Shown here: positions 10,066-19,180 of the stretch, piece after piece
Numbering within the stretch: the first letter of the stretch is position 1
Layout: each line of letters opens with the position of its first letter
Assembly: GCA_019912315.1 (NCBI GenBank)
Contig: JAIOJA010000027.1
Location: 1 to 59,464 of the forward strand
Direction of reading: 5' to 3'
Length of the DNA stretch: 59,464 nt
DNA from: Planctomycetota bacterium
Lineage (GTDB): Bacteria > Planctomycetota > UBA8742 > UBA2392
Notes under the pieces: model-generated
Seen by the model: only the letters and a program-made list of their open reading frames with translations
Database searches by the model: none
Told to the model about the DNA's origin: nothing
Program-made: the position numbers and the translations under genes

Positions 10066-10560
10066 CTAGACCTCAAAGCTGAATCCCTCTTCCAGCTTCA
10101 CGCCGACGCCGCCGGCCTTCAGTCCTACCCGGACGGGCTGGGCCGCAGCTTCAACGCCTTTGAAGGGGCCATCCATGATGGTGAACTGGATGCGCTTGAA
10201 CTCGCCGATTTCTTCTTCTTTGACGCCGTCCGTGGTTTCTTCGATTTCAATGCCGGTGAGAAACGCACCGTCGAGGCTAAGATCGCGCAGTACGGCCTTA
10301 CCCTTACACAGGGACTTGTCCGCGTCACCCAGCAGCTCAATGGCGATCGGCACTTCCAGCATGGCGCGCTGGAAGCGACGTCGCTCCTGGGCGTCAAAGT
10401 CGAATTGCTCCGATGGGCTGGCCCCGTCGAAGTCAAGCTCGTTGGGATTGATCTCGCGGATACGCCCGCCTCTTGCCGGCGTCTCGGACATTCGCTGGCC
10501 TTCCCCACTGTTGTGATTCAAGCGACTGTCGGATTGTAGCGTCAACATAGGCTCATCCAA
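10066..10560 (-). CDS. PilZ-domain protein
   Basis: 164 residues from an ATG at 10560 (AAGGA 8 nt upstream); an internal ATG at 10491 would give 141 residues and is also plausible. The PilZ signature for c-di-GMP binding is complete: an arginine cluster with Arg61 and Arg65 (RRFQR) and DLSLDG (93-98), matching D/NxSxxG. The roughly 55-residue N-terminal part looks disordered. Probably a c-di-GMP effector; the partner is unknown. Its stop codon abuts that of the convergent permease gene with no spacer. Confidence 0.85.
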   Translation of the reverse strand: MDEPMLTLQSDSRLNHNSGEGQRMSETPARGGRIREINPNELDFDGASPSEQFDFDAQERRRFQRAMLEVPIAIELLGDADKSLCKGKAVLRDLSLDGAFLTGIEIEETTDGVKEEEIGEFKRIQFTIMDGPFKGVEAAAQPVRVGLKAGGVGVKLEEGFSFEV

Positions 10561-10708
10561 TAGGTCCTTACCTACCGAACGGGGTTATCGGTTGTGTTGT
10601 TCGACACGTTTGCGTCATACTCAGGTCTTCGGCGGCTTTTTCGTTTCGCCAGGATTCCGCCAGCAGCGGGCTGAACCTGCGCCGGGACTGCCGCTACAAT
10701 GCCGGGCC

Positions 10709-11878
10709 ATGCCGGAAGAAGCAGCCATTGCGGAATCTCCCACAGGCGCGCACGAGAGTGTCAAACCTGGCGAATTGCACGAGATTGCCGCCATCCGCGC
10801 ATCCAGCGCACGAACAGACACGCCCCGCTGGCGCCTGCTGTTCCGAATTTTCCGTTTCGAAGAGGCAATCATCCTCGCGCTGCTGGCCGGCTTCTTCGCG
10901 ACCTACTACGTCGTTTCCGGCGCGCCTTCCGCCGAGACCCTGTGGGCCGGCTTCGCCTACAACTTCCACGGCTACGGCACCATGTGGCAGTTCCTGCAGT
11001 GGTGCACCGTCGGCACCGGCTTCCTGCTGATCGTCGCCATGCTGCCCATGACCGGCAAAGGCAAAGCCCGCAAGCTCATGCACGGCGTGTGGGGCGAGGC
11101 CGACAGCACCGGCAAACGCATGAAGGCGACAGCCTTGTGGGGCGTCGGCGGCCTGCGCGCGTACATCCCCTTCCTGGCCTGCATGGGCGTCTACGAGCTA
11201 AACAAGCGCCTGATACCGGCCGTGCGCGGCGACACCATGTACGACATGCAGCTTGCGAACTGGGAATACGCGATCTTCGGCGATCTGTCGGCCGCGATTG
11301 TCCACAAGTGGATGCACGCGGAATGGATCACCGAGTTCATCGGCTGGTTCAACCTGACACAGATACAGATTCACGAAGCCGCCTACATCAGCTACGTGTA
11401 CGCGGCACCGGCCCTGGCCATGGCGCTGTGGTTTCTGGGGCGCCGCACGCACTTCAACCGCTTCATGGGCGCGCTGGTGATCACGGGCGCGCTGGCTTAC
11501 GTCGGCTATGTGCTGGTGCCTGTCGTCGGACCGAAGTACGTGTTCGAGGGTCGCTGGCTGGAAGCAAGCAGCGGCGCGCTGAGCTTCATGGATGACATCA
11601 AGGACCGCAATCGCGACTGCTTTCCCAGCCTGCACACGGCCTGGACAACGCTGTTCCTGATCGCGTCCTGGAAAGGCGTGCGCCCGCTGTTCTGGGTATA
11701 TCTGCCGGTGGCGATCGCCGTCTACATCGCGACCCTGTACGGCGGCTACCACTACATCCCGGATCTGATTGCCGGGCACGCGCTGGCCATCTTCGCCTGG
11801 TGGAGCGCCAAACCACTGCGCGAGTGGTGGGACCGCCGCGCGGGCGTTGTCAAGGAAGACCTTTTGGCCTCAAGCTGA
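10709..11878 (+). CDS. PAP2-superfamily membrane phosphatase/transferase (inositol phosphorylceramide synthase-like)
   Basis: 389 residues from the ATG at 10709; the frame stays open to 10592 but those residues look non-coding. About six to eight transmembrane helices. The catalytic PAP2 histidines lie in DCFPSLHTAWT and in GGYHYIPDLIAGH, the C2/C3 motifs of lipid phosphatases and of AUR1/IPC-synthase-like phospholipid headgroup transferases. The cytoplasmic N-terminal 65 residues are polar. Likely acts on a lipid phosphate or transfers a headgroup; the substrate is inference. Convergent with purM, 4 bp between the stops. Confidence 0.85.
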   Translation: MPEEAAIAESPTGAHESVKPGELHEIAAIRASSARTDTPRWRLLFRIFRFEEAIILALLAGFFATYYVVSGAPSAETLWAGFAYNFHGYGTMWQFLQWCTVGTGFLLIVAMLPMTGKGKARKLMHGVWGEADSTGKRMKATALWGVGGLRAYIPFLACMGVYELNKRLIPAVRGDTMYDMQLANWEYAIFGDLSAAIVHKWMHAEWITEFIGWFNLTQIQIHEAAYISYVYAAPALAMALWFLGRRTHFNRFMGALVITGALAYVGYVLVPVVGPKYVFEGRWLEASSGALSFMDDIKDRNRDCFPSLHTAWTTLFLIASWKGVRPLFWVYLPVAIAVYIATLYGGYHYIPDLIAGHALAIFAWWSAKPLREWWDRRAGVVKEDLLASS

Positions 11879-11882
11879 CGCC

Positions 11883-12992
11883 CTACGCCAATACCACACG
11901 GCGTTTGCCGCGCCGGATGTGCCCGATAACATGGGTCTTCAGGTTGGGCATGCCCTTCACCTTGTGCTTCTCAAGTTTGCGGGCGACGGCGTCTGCCTGG
12001 TCGGGGCGGCAGATCGCCACCATGCCGATGCCCATGTTGAACACGCGATACATTTCGTCGCGCTCGACGTTGCCGCCCTTTTGCAGCATCTGGAATATCG
12101 GCGGAACTTCCCAGCTTGACACGTCAATGACGGCCTCGCACGTCGCGGGCAGGATGCGCGGAATGTTCTCAAGGAAGCCCCCCCCCGTGATGTTGGCCAG
12201 CCCCTCAACGATACGCTTGCGCTTGTAGGTGTTCAGCAACGCCACCACCGGCTGCACGTAAATGCGGGTTGGCTCAAGCAATTCCAGCCCCAGCTCTCGG
12301 CCGAACTCATCGACATGCCTGTCGAGTTTCCACTTCTTGCGGGACACAATCTTGCGCACCAGGCTGAAGCCGTTGCTGTGCAGCCCGCTGCTTTCGATAC
12401 CGAGAATCACGTCGCCCGGCTTGATGCCCTCGCCCTTCAATACCTTGTGTTTTTCAACCACGCCGACCGCGAAGCCCGCAATGTCGTATTCACCTTCCGG
12501 GTAGAAGTCGGGCATCTCTGCGGTTTCGCCCCCGAGCAGCGTGCAGGCGGACTGTTTGCAGCCTTCCGCGACTCCGCCGACGAGCGGCAGCAGCGTGTCC
12601 AGCACCTTGCGACCGGTGGCGATGTAATCGAGAAAAAACAGCGGCTCGGCGCCCATGCACAGCATGTCGTTGACGGACATGGCCACGCAGTCGATGCCGA
12701 CCGTGTCGTGCTTGTTCATCTGGAAAGCCAGCTTCAGCTTTGTGCCGACGCCGTCCGTGCAGGCCACCAGTACCGGGTGGCGATAGTTGCGCTTGAACAG
12801 GGACGTATCGTAATCAAGCGAGAACAGTCCGCCGTAGCCATCCTCGACGTCGATCACCCGGGAGCTGTAGGTGCTGCGGATCTTCTTGAAGATATGACCG
12901 ACTAGCGCGTTGTGGGTCTCAAAATTCACACCGGCGTCGGCGTAGGTAAGCCCCTTCTTGTTGCCGCTGCTGGAAGCCTTGCGAGCCATCAT
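11883..12992 (-). CDS. purM: phosphoribosylformylglycinamidine cyclo-ligase
   Basis: 369 residues. Fifth step of de novo purine synthesis (FGAM to AIR, ATP-dependent). Signatures: TYADAGVNFE at the start, CTDGVGTKLKLA, DCVAMSVNDMLCMGAEPLFFLDYIA, LLGGETAEMPDFY, GIESSGLHSNGFSLVR and NITGGGFLENIPR. The N-terminus reads ATGATG; the second ATG (12989) is better spaced from AAAGGGA and may be the true start. The segment linking the domains (KIVSRKKWKLDRHVDEF) is family-typical. No other pur genes are adjacent. Confidence 0.96.
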   Translation of the reverse strand: MMARKASSSGNKKGLTYADAGVNFETHNALVGHIFKKIRSTYSSRVIDVEDGYGGLFSLDYDTSLFKRNYRHPVLVACTDGVGTKLKLAFQMNKHDTVGIDCVAMSVNDMLCMGAEPLFFLDYIATGRKVLDTLLPLVGGVAEGCKQSACTLLGGETAEMPDFYPEGEYDIAGFAVGVVEKHKVLKGEGIKPGDVILGIESSGLHSNGFSLVRKIVSRKKWKLDRHVDEFGRELGLELLEPTRIYVQPVVALLNTYKRKRIVEGLANITGGGFLENIPRILPATCEAVIDVSSWEVPPIFQMLQKGGNVERDEMYRVFNMGIGMVAICRPDQADAVARKLEKHKVKGMPNLKTHVIGHIRRGKRRVVLA

Positions 12993-13090
12993 TCCCTTTC
13001 AGAGGGCGGAATGATAGCGCCCGCGCCCCGGATTGCGAGTTGTGGAAAGTGCGTGTATCGCGCTGAAATACACCTTGCTAACGTGCGGAA

Positions 13091-13558
13091 ATGGCATCGT
13101 CGCTGATCAAACGTTTCTCCCACTGGCTGGGCACCTGGCGCGGCGCCTGCGAACTCGAAGACGGGGGCGAGGGCACGCTTGAGGTAAGCCTGACGCCCTA
13201 CTTTGACGGGCAGGTGTTTGAGGTCAGCGCGCGAATCTGGGAAAACAGCAGTTGCGAAATCCGAGGGCACGGCATCGGGTTCTGGGGTGTGAATCGCCAG
13301 GGGCGCGTCGAGAACACCATGTGGGCCGACACCCTCGGTTTCTGCCTGCTGGAAGAAACACCCGACGACCCGGACGTGCTTGCCATGGAAGGCGTTCTGT
13401 CCGGCAATCTCGCTTTCTCGGTCGCGTTCCGTAATGAAGACCACGTATTGCTCATAAGCACCAGCGTCGGCGAGGGCTACGCCGCCGGCGACAAACCGCG
13501 AACCTACTCACGCATGACGCGCCTGGGCATGCCCCTGCCGGGGGACGACCATGAGTAA
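13091..13558 (+). CDS. lipocalin-like beta-barrel protein (tandem copy 1)
   Basis: 155 residues, no signal peptide. The pattern WLGTWRGACE...YFDGQVFEVSARIW...LLEETPDDPDVLAMEGVLSG...FSVAFRNEDHVLL looks like a small FABP/lipocalin or nitrobindin-like barrel, where a conserved W-x-G-x-W-x-G near the start is usual. Whether it binds haem or a lipid is not visible. The downstream gene is a divergent paralog overlapping by 8 nt (start ATG at 13551), so the two are translated together and may form a heterodimer. Confidence 0.65.
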   Translation: MASSLIKRFSHWLGTWRGACELEDGGEGTLEVSLTPYFDGQVFEVSARIWENSSCEIRGHGIGFWGVNRQGRVENTMWADTLGFCLLEETPDDPDVLAMEGVLSGNLAFSVAFRNEDHVLLISTSVGEGYAAGDKPRTYSRMTRLGMPLPGDDHE

Positions 13559-14024
13559 CGACCTGCGAGGCTATCTTCCATGGGTCGGCGTCTGGACCGG
13601 CATCGGCGAAGCGCAGGCCGGCATGAGTACGCTTGTCCGCACCGAAGTTTTTTACGCCGCCGCCGGTCAGGGTATCGGCTTTCACTTCGAGGCCTTCGAC
13701 ACGGAAGCACGCAACCTGTACCACGGGGTGCGCGCCGTCGTGGTGCCCGCGCCTTCGGGCGTTGTGCGCGCGGTCGCGTGGTCAAGCATCCACGGCCCGC
13801 TGATTCTGGAACAGACACCGGACGACGAAGGCGTGCTGGCCCTGGCCGGCGAATCCCGCGCGGGCAATCACATCTCGGTCACGTTTGTCGAGGAAGGGCC
13901 TGACGAGTTGCTGTTCGCCGCCTTCTGGCGCCCGCAGCACGGCGGCGCAAAGCCGGACGCGCCGTCCATGAGCATCCCCCTGCGCCGGGTCACGCCGCTG
14001 CAGGTGCCCATGCCGGGCTCGTAG
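13551..14024 (+). CDS. lipocalin-like beta-barrel protein (tandem copy 2)
   Basis: 157 residues, paralog of the preceding protein: WVGVWTGIGE at the start, FYAAAGQGIGFHFEAFD, then LILEQTPDDEGVLALAGESRAGNHISVTFVEEGPDELLF, aligning with copy 1 at the ETPDD-VLA-EG core. The ATGAGTAA overlap with copy 1 indicates translational coupling. The copies have diverged strongly outside the core, so the duplication is old and was probably kept for a joint function. Unknown role. Convergent with egtD, 11 bp between the stops. Confidence 0.65.
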   Translation: MSNDLRGYLPWVGVWTGIGEAQAGMSTLVRTEVFYAAAGQGIGFHFEAFDTEARNLYHGVRAVVVPAPSGVVRAVAWSSIHGPLILEQTPDDEGVLALAGESRAGNHISVTFVEEGPDELLFAAFWRPQHGGAKPDAPSMSIPLRRVTPLQVPMPGS

Positions 14025-14035
14025 CGCCGACAGGG

Positions 14036-15085
14036 CTACACGCTCTGTTTCTCGACCTGCCACAGACTGTCCGTGAACCAGCCGTTGTTGTCGTAGTACT
14101 GCTCGATGATCTTGAAGCCGGTCCCCGAGGCCAGGGCGTCGATGTCCTTCTGCAGATACTTGTAGGAGTACTCGGTGTGGATCGGCTCCCACTCGTCGAA
14201 GTCGAAACTGCTTTGCAGGTCGCGAATCGTCACCCGCTGCTGCTTGAGGCTCACGATGTAGCTTTCCACGGCGCCCGTAAACACGTCGTAGGTCGCGTAG
14301 TGGCGGTAGGCGCTCATGTCGAAGTTGCCGCCAAGCTCACGGTTGATTCGCTTCAGCAGGTTTTTGTTGAACGCCGCCGTCACGCCCTGCGCGTCGTTGT
14401 ATGCGGCGAGCAGCAGCTCGATGTCTTTCTTCAGGTCAAACCCGATCAGCACCTGGTCGCCGTGGTTCAGCGCCTCCCACAGCTGTCGCAGAAACACCCG
14501 CGCCTGCACCTTGTTGAAGTTTCCGATGTTGCTGCCAAGGAACAGGACCAGGTTCTTGCGGTCATCGGTACTGCTGAGCCAGTGCAGGCCGTCAAAGTAC
14601 TCGGCCACGATGCCGCTGAATTTGAGCGCGGGAAATTTCTGCCCCGTCGCCGCAACCAGCCCCGCCATGGCCGACTCGGAAATGTCGATGGGCACGTAGC
14701 GCACGTCTTTGACCTGCTTGAGCGCGCGATCAAGCACGATGTTCGTCTTGCGCCCATCGCCCGCGCCAAGGTCAACGATGTCCAGCGCGTCGGTGCCGGC
14801 GCGTTTCAGGATATCGGGCGCGTGGTTGCGCAGGATTTCCGCTTCGCAGCGCGTGGGGTAGTACTCGTCGATTTCACAGATTCGGCTGAACAACTCGCTG
14901 CCGTGCTCGTCGTATATCCAGCGCGAGGACAGGCGCTTGGGGGTTTCGCTGAGCCCGTTCAGAACGTCCAACGCGAACGCCCTCATGCCGCGGGCGCCCT
15001 CAAGATCAGCGGCGTTCAGCACACGGTACGCAGCGTCCGATCCTGGATTCTGGTTTCTGGCTTCTGCATTCGCCGTCATGGTCAC
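14036..15085 (-). CDS. egtD: L-histidine N-alpha-methyltransferase, ergothioneine synthesis
   Basis: 349 residues. Makes hercynine from histidine and three SAM. The EgtD core is clear: SSRWIYDEHGSELFSRICEI, the SAM loop DLGAGDGRKT (105-114), the PIDIS strand end (132-136), LFLGSNIGNF (181-190) with the histidine-binding Asn, GFDLKKD, and near the C-terminus HTEYSYKY, which supplies the Glu and Ser equivalent to those contacting the substrate imidazole. The first 14 residues are encoded across a 7-nt tandem repeat (15047-15067), so the true start could be downstream. Lies 43 bp after egtB on the same strand, an evident operon. Confidence 0.95.
   Translation of the reverse strand: MTMTANAEARNQNPGSDAAYRVLNAADLEGARGMRAFALDVLNGLSETPKRLSSRWIYDEHGSELFSRICEIDEYYPTRCEAEILRNHAPDILKRAGTDALDIVDLGAGDGRKTNIVLDRALKQVKDVRYVPIDISESAMAGLVAATGQKFPALKFSGIVAEYFDGLHWLSSTDDRKNLVLFLGSNIGNFNKVQARVFLRQLWEALNHGDQVLIGFDLKKDIELLLAAYNDAQGVTAAFNKNLLKRINRELGGNFDMSAYRHYATYDVFTGAVESYIVSLKQQRVTIRDLQSSFDFDEWEPIHTEYSYKYLQKDIDALASGTGFKIIEQYYDNNGWFTDSLWQVEKQSV
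15047..15067. repeat. three-unit heptamer tandem repeat inside the start of egtD
   Basis: Three consecutive 7-nt units (ATTCTGG, TTTCTGG, CTTCTGC on the + strand) cover 21 nt, preserving the reading frame of egtD. The unit length matches the intergenic heptamer arrays at 28.1, 34.4 and 37.5 kb. Confidence 0.65.
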
Positions 15086-15128
15086 TCATTCATGCGCCGC
15101 TGTCGCGCCGCTGCTTGATCAAGAATCG

Positions 15129-16394
15129 CTAGGCGTCTTCCGCCAGGCGCACGCCCGCGAACTGCCAGCGTTTGTCCGGGTGCCAGAAGTTGCGGTAAGT
15201 CGGGCGAATACTGTCGCCGGGTGTGGCAACGCTGCCGCCCCGCAGCACCATCTGGTTCACCATGAATTTCCCATTGTACTCACCGATGGCTCCTTTTGGC
15301 GCACGGAAACCGGGGTATGGCAGGTAGGCGCTGCCCGTCCACTCCCAGACCTCGCCAATCATGCGCCGGGGCCCGTCGCCGCCATGGCCGCCCATGGTCG
15401 GGTGCAGGCGTCGGTCTTCCAGCAACGTGGATTTGCGCGACATCGCGTCCGTCATGACGGACGCGTGCTCCCACTCGAACTCCGTGGGCAGACGCCTGCC
15501 GGCCCAGCGGGCGAAAGCGTCTGCCTCGTAGTAGCTGACGTGTACAACCGGCTCACCGCCGTCGACTTCGCGCAGCCCGTACAGCGTATGACTGATCCAG
15601 GTGCTGTCGCGCCGCAACCAGTACAGGGGCGCCTGCCAGCCAAGCCGCTGCACGATGTCCCAGCCGTCGCTGAGCCACAGCTCGGGACGGGCGTAGCCGC
15701 CGTCGTTGATGAACTCAAGAAACTCGGCGTTCGTGACCAGCCCGTTGGCCAGCCTGAACGGCGGCAGCTTTTGCTCATGGCGCGGACCTTCGTTGTCGTA
15801 GGCGAAGCCGTCGCCAGCATGTCCGAACCCCGTCAGGCCGCCTTCAAAGCCGGAATAGCCGGACGCCGGGGCGGATTGCCCGACTGTCAGCTCCGCGCCC
15901 GGCAGATAGCCCGGGTAAAGCGGCGCCTGGAACAGGATGTTCTTGATGTCCGCCAGCAGCAACTCCTGATGCTGCTGCTCGTGGTTCACCCCGATCTCAA
16001 GCACCGGGCCCAGCTTCGCCAGCATCGCGTCGTCGCAATCGGACACCAGCTCTTGCACGCGCCGGTCGATCTCGGTGCGGTATTGCAGCACCTCGCGCAC
16101 GGTCGGCCGCGTCAGTGTCCCGCGGCGCGGACGGTCCGTACGTTCACCGACAAGGTTGTAGTAGCTGTTGAACAGAAACGAGTAGTGAGGGTGGTACGGC
16201 GCGTAGTCCGGCACGTGCGGTGTCAGCACGAACGTTTCGAAAAACCACGTCACGTGTCCGAGGTGCCAGCGCGGAGGGCTGACGTCATCCATAGGCTGCG
16301 CGACGTGGTCTTCGACCTCGAGGGGCTCGCACAGCCGCTCTGTCAGTCGTCGTACCGCCGAGTATCGTTCGAGAATTCCGCTCCATGCGGGCAT
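15129..16394 (-). CDS. egtB: hercynine oxygenase/sulfoxide synthase, ergothioneine synthesis
   Basis: 421 residues from the ATG at 16394, with GAAGG upstream; a longer frame to 16475 adds residues absent from the family. N-terminal DinB-like domain with the iron ligands His47 (in WHLGH) and His138/His142 (HEQQHQE). C-terminal formylglycine-generating-like domain with EVWEWTGSAYLPYPGF, GEYNGKFMVNQMVLRGG and YRNFWHPDKRWQFAGVRLA. It joins a sulfur donor (cysteine or gamma-glutamylcysteine) to hercynine. No egtA, egtC or egtE is present, so the donor cannot be decided from context; egtB-egtD pairs without the rest are common. Confidence 0.95.
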   Translation of the reverse strand: MPAWSGILERYSAVRRLTERLCEPLEVEDHVAQPMDDVSPPRWHLGHVTWFFETFVLTPHVPDYAPYHPHYSFLFNSYYNLVGERTDRPRRGTLTRPTVREVLQYRTEIDRRVQELVSDCDDAMLAKLGPVLEIGVNHEQQHQELLLADIKNILFQAPLYPGYLPGAELTVGQSAPASGYSGFEGGLTGFGHAGDGFAYDNEGPRHEQKLPPFRLANGLVTNAEFLEFINDGGYARPELWLSDGWDIVQRLGWQAPLYWLRRDSTWISHTLYGLREVDGGEPVVHVSYYEADAFARWAGRRLPTEFEWEHASVMTDAMSRKSTLLEDRRLHPTMGGHGGDGPRRMIGEVWEWTGSAYLPYPGFRAPKGAIGEYNGKFMVNQMVLRGGSVATPGDSIRPTYRNFWHPDKRWQFAGVRLAEDA

Positions 16395-16518
16395 TGGCCA
16401 CCTTCGCAGAGACAACGCGACCCTAAGGATAGGCATGGCACGGTCAAGAATCGCCGAGTTTCTTGCACGCTCCAACGCCGGGCAATAGGGTGTGCATTCC
16501 CTGATTCAGAAAGCGCCA

Positions 16519-17826
16519 ATGACCGACGACCGGGCAACGCAGCAACGCCGCGCCAACGCACTCGTCGCCTTCACAGGCGCCGCCGTGCTGGTCGGCGGTC
16601 TGTTGGGCTACTTCCTGCCCGACTGGCTGCCCACGGATGACCACGCCCGGGCACAAGCTCTGCTCGTGATCGGTTTCCCTGGCGACCTGCTGCTGCGCAT
16701 GTTGAAGATGATCGTGGTACCGCTGATTGTCGCGACCATGATCGTCGGCGTCAGCAGCCTCGGCGACATCCGCAAGGCCGGTCGTATTGGCGGGCGCACG
16801 ATCATTTACTACGCGGCCACAACGGGCATGGCCGTGCTGACGGGCATACTGCTGGTGAACATCATCGAGCCGGGCGTCGTCGGCGCGAGCGTCCCGGAAA
16901 ATGTGTCGGCGCTGCCACAGTCGCTGCAACAACCCAAGGGCGCGCTTGAGGCCATACTGGACGTTGTGCGCGGCATGTTTCCGGACAACCTGATCGCCGC
17001 GGGCGCGGGCATGAACGTGCTGGGCCTGATCGTGTTCAGCATCGTGCTGGGGGCGGTTCTTTCAACCATGGGCGAGCGCGGCCGACCCGTTTTGCGGTTC
17101 TTTGAAAGCTTCAACGAAGCGATCATGAAGATCGTGCACCTGATCGTCTGGTACGCGCCGGTCGGCATCGCGTCCCTGCTGATGGCGCGCATGGGCGCCG
17201 CGGGCGCGGATTTCTGGAACGTCGAAGTCAAGCAGCTTGGCTGGTACATGACAACGGTGATCAGCGGGCTGGGCATCCACGTGCTGATCACCCTGCCGCT
17301 GATCTACTTCCTGTTCAAGCGCCAGCACCCCTTCCGCTACCTGTGGGGCATGGCGCAGGCGTTGCTCACGGCGTTCAGCACGGCCAGCAGCAGCGCCACC
17401 CTGCCCGTCACCATGGAGTGCGCAAAAAACAACAAGATCAGCGAGCGCACGGCGGGCTTCGTGCTGCCTCTGGGCGCGACGATCAACATGGATGGCACGG
17501 CGCTCTATGAGGCCGTGGCCGTAATTTTCATCGCCCAGTCACTTGGCGTGGAACTGACGACGGCGCAGATGGTCGTCATCTTCTTTACGGCCACACTGGC
17601 GGCAATCGGCGCGGCCGGCATACCCGAAGCCGGGCTGGTAATGATGGTGATCGTGCTGACTGCCGTGGGATTGCCCCCGGAAGCGGCGGGTCTGATTCTT
17701 GCCGTGGACTGGTTTCTGGACCGCTTCCGCACGGCGGTCAATGTCGCCGGCGACAGCATTGGCGCCGCCGTGGTGGACCACCTGGAGCAGCGCAACGCAG
17801 AGCCGGCGCCAGTGGCCGCGGCGTAG
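16519..17826 (+). CDS. dicarboxylate/amino acid:cation symporter (DAACS, SLC1 family)
   Basis: 435 residues from the ATG at 16519; an in-frame GTG at 16492 is an alternative. About eight helices plus two re-entrant hairpins. The family signatures are both present: [14 protein letters not shown] (HP1 serine-rich motif) and [22 protein letters not shown] (TM7 NMDGT, sodium/substrate site). The closing region [27 protein letters not shown] is the substrate-binding TM8. Takes up glutamate, aspartate, succinate or similar with Na+ or H+. The Arg in the usual AFSTRSSSATLP is replaced by Ala. Divergent from egtB (124 bp). Confidence 0.93.
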   Translation: MTDDRATQQRRANALVAFTGAAVLVGGLLGYFLPDWLPTDDHARAQALLVIGFPGDLLLRMLKMIVVPLIVATMIVGVSSLGDIRKAGRIGGRTIIYYAATTGMAVLTGILLVNIIEPGVVGASVPENVSALPQSLQQPKGALEAILDVVRGMFPDNLIAAGAGMNVLGLIVFSIVLGAVLSTMGERGRPVLRFFESFNEAIMKIVHLIVWYAPVGIASLLMARMGAAGADFWNVEVKQLGWYMTTVISGLGIHVLITLPLIYFLFKRQHPFRYLWGMAQALLTAFSTASSSATLPVTMECAKNNKISERTAGFVLPLGATINMDGTALYEAVAVIFIAQSLGVELTTAQMVVIFFTATLAAIGAAGIPEAGLVMMVIVLTAVGLPPEAAGLILAVDWFLDRFRTAVNVAGDSIGAAVVDHLEQRNAEPAPVAAA

Positions 17827-17946
17827 CACGGGCGGCGACTCGCGACAATCGCCCCGCGCCACGTCGTCGCGGTCCGGGGCGTTCTTGCGCACGAGGGGAA
17901 TGATCCGCCCGCGCGCCCTGTTATGCTGCCCAACCAGGAGACCCAC

Positions 17947-19179
17947 ATGATCAGGCGAGTTGCATGGGCTGTCGTTGTCGTCGCGTTCGGGTTGTTCTGC
18001 GTGGAAGGCGGTAGCGGCTGCACGGCCGCCCAAAGCGAACCTGACCCCGGCCCGCTGCCGGCCGTTGAGCTTGTGAATGCCTTCCCCAAGCTGGAGTTCA
18101 AGTTGCCGCTGTACCTCTGCGACGACGGCGCCAACGACGAATTGCTGTATGTCGTCGAGCAGGAAGGGGTCATCTGGCGTTTCAAGAACGACGAAACGAG
18201 CAGCGAGAAAACGAAGTTTCTGGATATCGCCGAGCGCATCCCGGCGCGCCGCCACGGCGAAGAAGGGTTGCTCGCCCTCGCGTTTCACCCGAAGTTCAAG
18301 GACAACGGCTACTTCTACGTGAATTACTCGCAGTTCGCGGAAGGCGCCAAGCCGCGCCGCGGCGTTACATCGCGCTTCACCTGGAACGAAGAGACCAGGT
18401 CCGTCAGCCTGCGCAGCGAGAAAATCATCCTCGAAATCGAGCAACCCTGGGGCAACCACAACGGCTGCACCCTGCTGTTCGGCGCCGACGGCTACCTGTA
18501 CCTCAGCTTTGGCGATGGCGGCTCGGGCGGCGACCCCCACGGCAACGGGCAGAACCTTGGCACGCTGCTGGCAACCGTCCTGCGCATCGACGTGGACAAA
18601 GAGGAAAACGACAAGCCTTACGCGATACCCGCTGACAACCCGTTCGTCAAAACCGAAGGAGCGCGCGGGGAAATCTGGGCCTATGGGCTGCGAAATCTCT
18701 GGCGCATGAGCTGGGACCGCAAGACCGGGCACCTGTGGGGCGGCGACGTCGGGCAGAACGCCTATGAAGAAATTGACCTGATCGTCAAGGGCGGCAACTA
18801 CGGCTGGAAAAACCGCGAGGGCGCGCACGCCTATCGCGACGGGCGCAAAGAAGAGGGCATGATCGACCCGGTCGTCGAGTACGGACGCGACAAGGGCATA
18901 TCCGTCACCGGCGGCTACGTCTATCGCGGCGAAAAGCAGCAGGCCCTGCAAGGCGTATACGTTCACGCCGACTACGGCACTGGCCGCACCTGGGGGCTGA
19001 AGTATGACTACGACAAAGCCGAGCTGACCGAGCACGAGTTGCTGGGACACTTCCCCCGCGCGGCAATCAGCAGCTTCGGTGAAGATGCCGGCGGTGAGCT
19101 ATTTGCCTGCTCGCACCGCTCCGGCATCATCTACCGCGTGATCGTCAGACAGGACGCCGACAAAGAGGAAGACTTCTAG
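17947..19179 (+). CDS. exported PQQ-dependent sugar (glucose/sorbosone-type) dehydrogenase
   Basis: 410 residues from the ATG at 17947 with CAGGAG 8 nt before it. N-terminal hydrophobic export signal of about 26 residues, possibly processed before Ala-Ala-Gln. Six-bladed propeller motifs of the soluble glucose dehydrogenase/YliI family: EEGLLALAFHPKFKDNGYFYVNYS, NHNGCTLLFGADGYLYLSFGDGG, NLGTLLATVLRIDVD, GEIWAYGLRNLWRMSWD and GDVGQNAYEEIDLI, with the catalytic His in GNHNG. Oxidises an aldose outside the cytoplasm; the substrate is unknown. The next gene starts one base after its stop, suggesting an operon. Confidence 0.9.
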   Translation: MIRRVAWAVVVVAFGLFCVEGGSGCTAAQSEPDPGPLPAVELVNAFPKLEFKLPLYLCDDGANDELLYVVEQEGVIWRFKNDETSSEKTKFLDIAERIPARRHGEEGLLALAFHPKFKDNGYFYVNYSQFAEGAKPRRGVTSRFTWNEETRSVSLRSEKIILEIEQPWGNHNGCTLLFGADGYLYLSFGDGGSGGDPHGNGQNLGTLLATVLRIDVDKEENDKPYAIPADNPFVKTEGARGEIWAYGLRNLWRMSWDRKTGHLWGGDVGQNAYEEIDLIVKGGNYGWKNREGAHAYRDGRKEEGMIDPVVEYGRDKGISVTGGYVYRGEKQQALQGVYVHADYGTGRTWGLKYDYDKAELTEHELLGHFPRAAISSFGEDAGGELFACSHRSGIIYRVIVRQDADKEEDF

Positions 19180-19180
19180 C

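Noticed and set aside
14937..16640. A 567-residue plus-strand frame across egtD-egtB
   Set aside because: Shadow of two well-identified enzymes on the minus strand; it has no domain signature.
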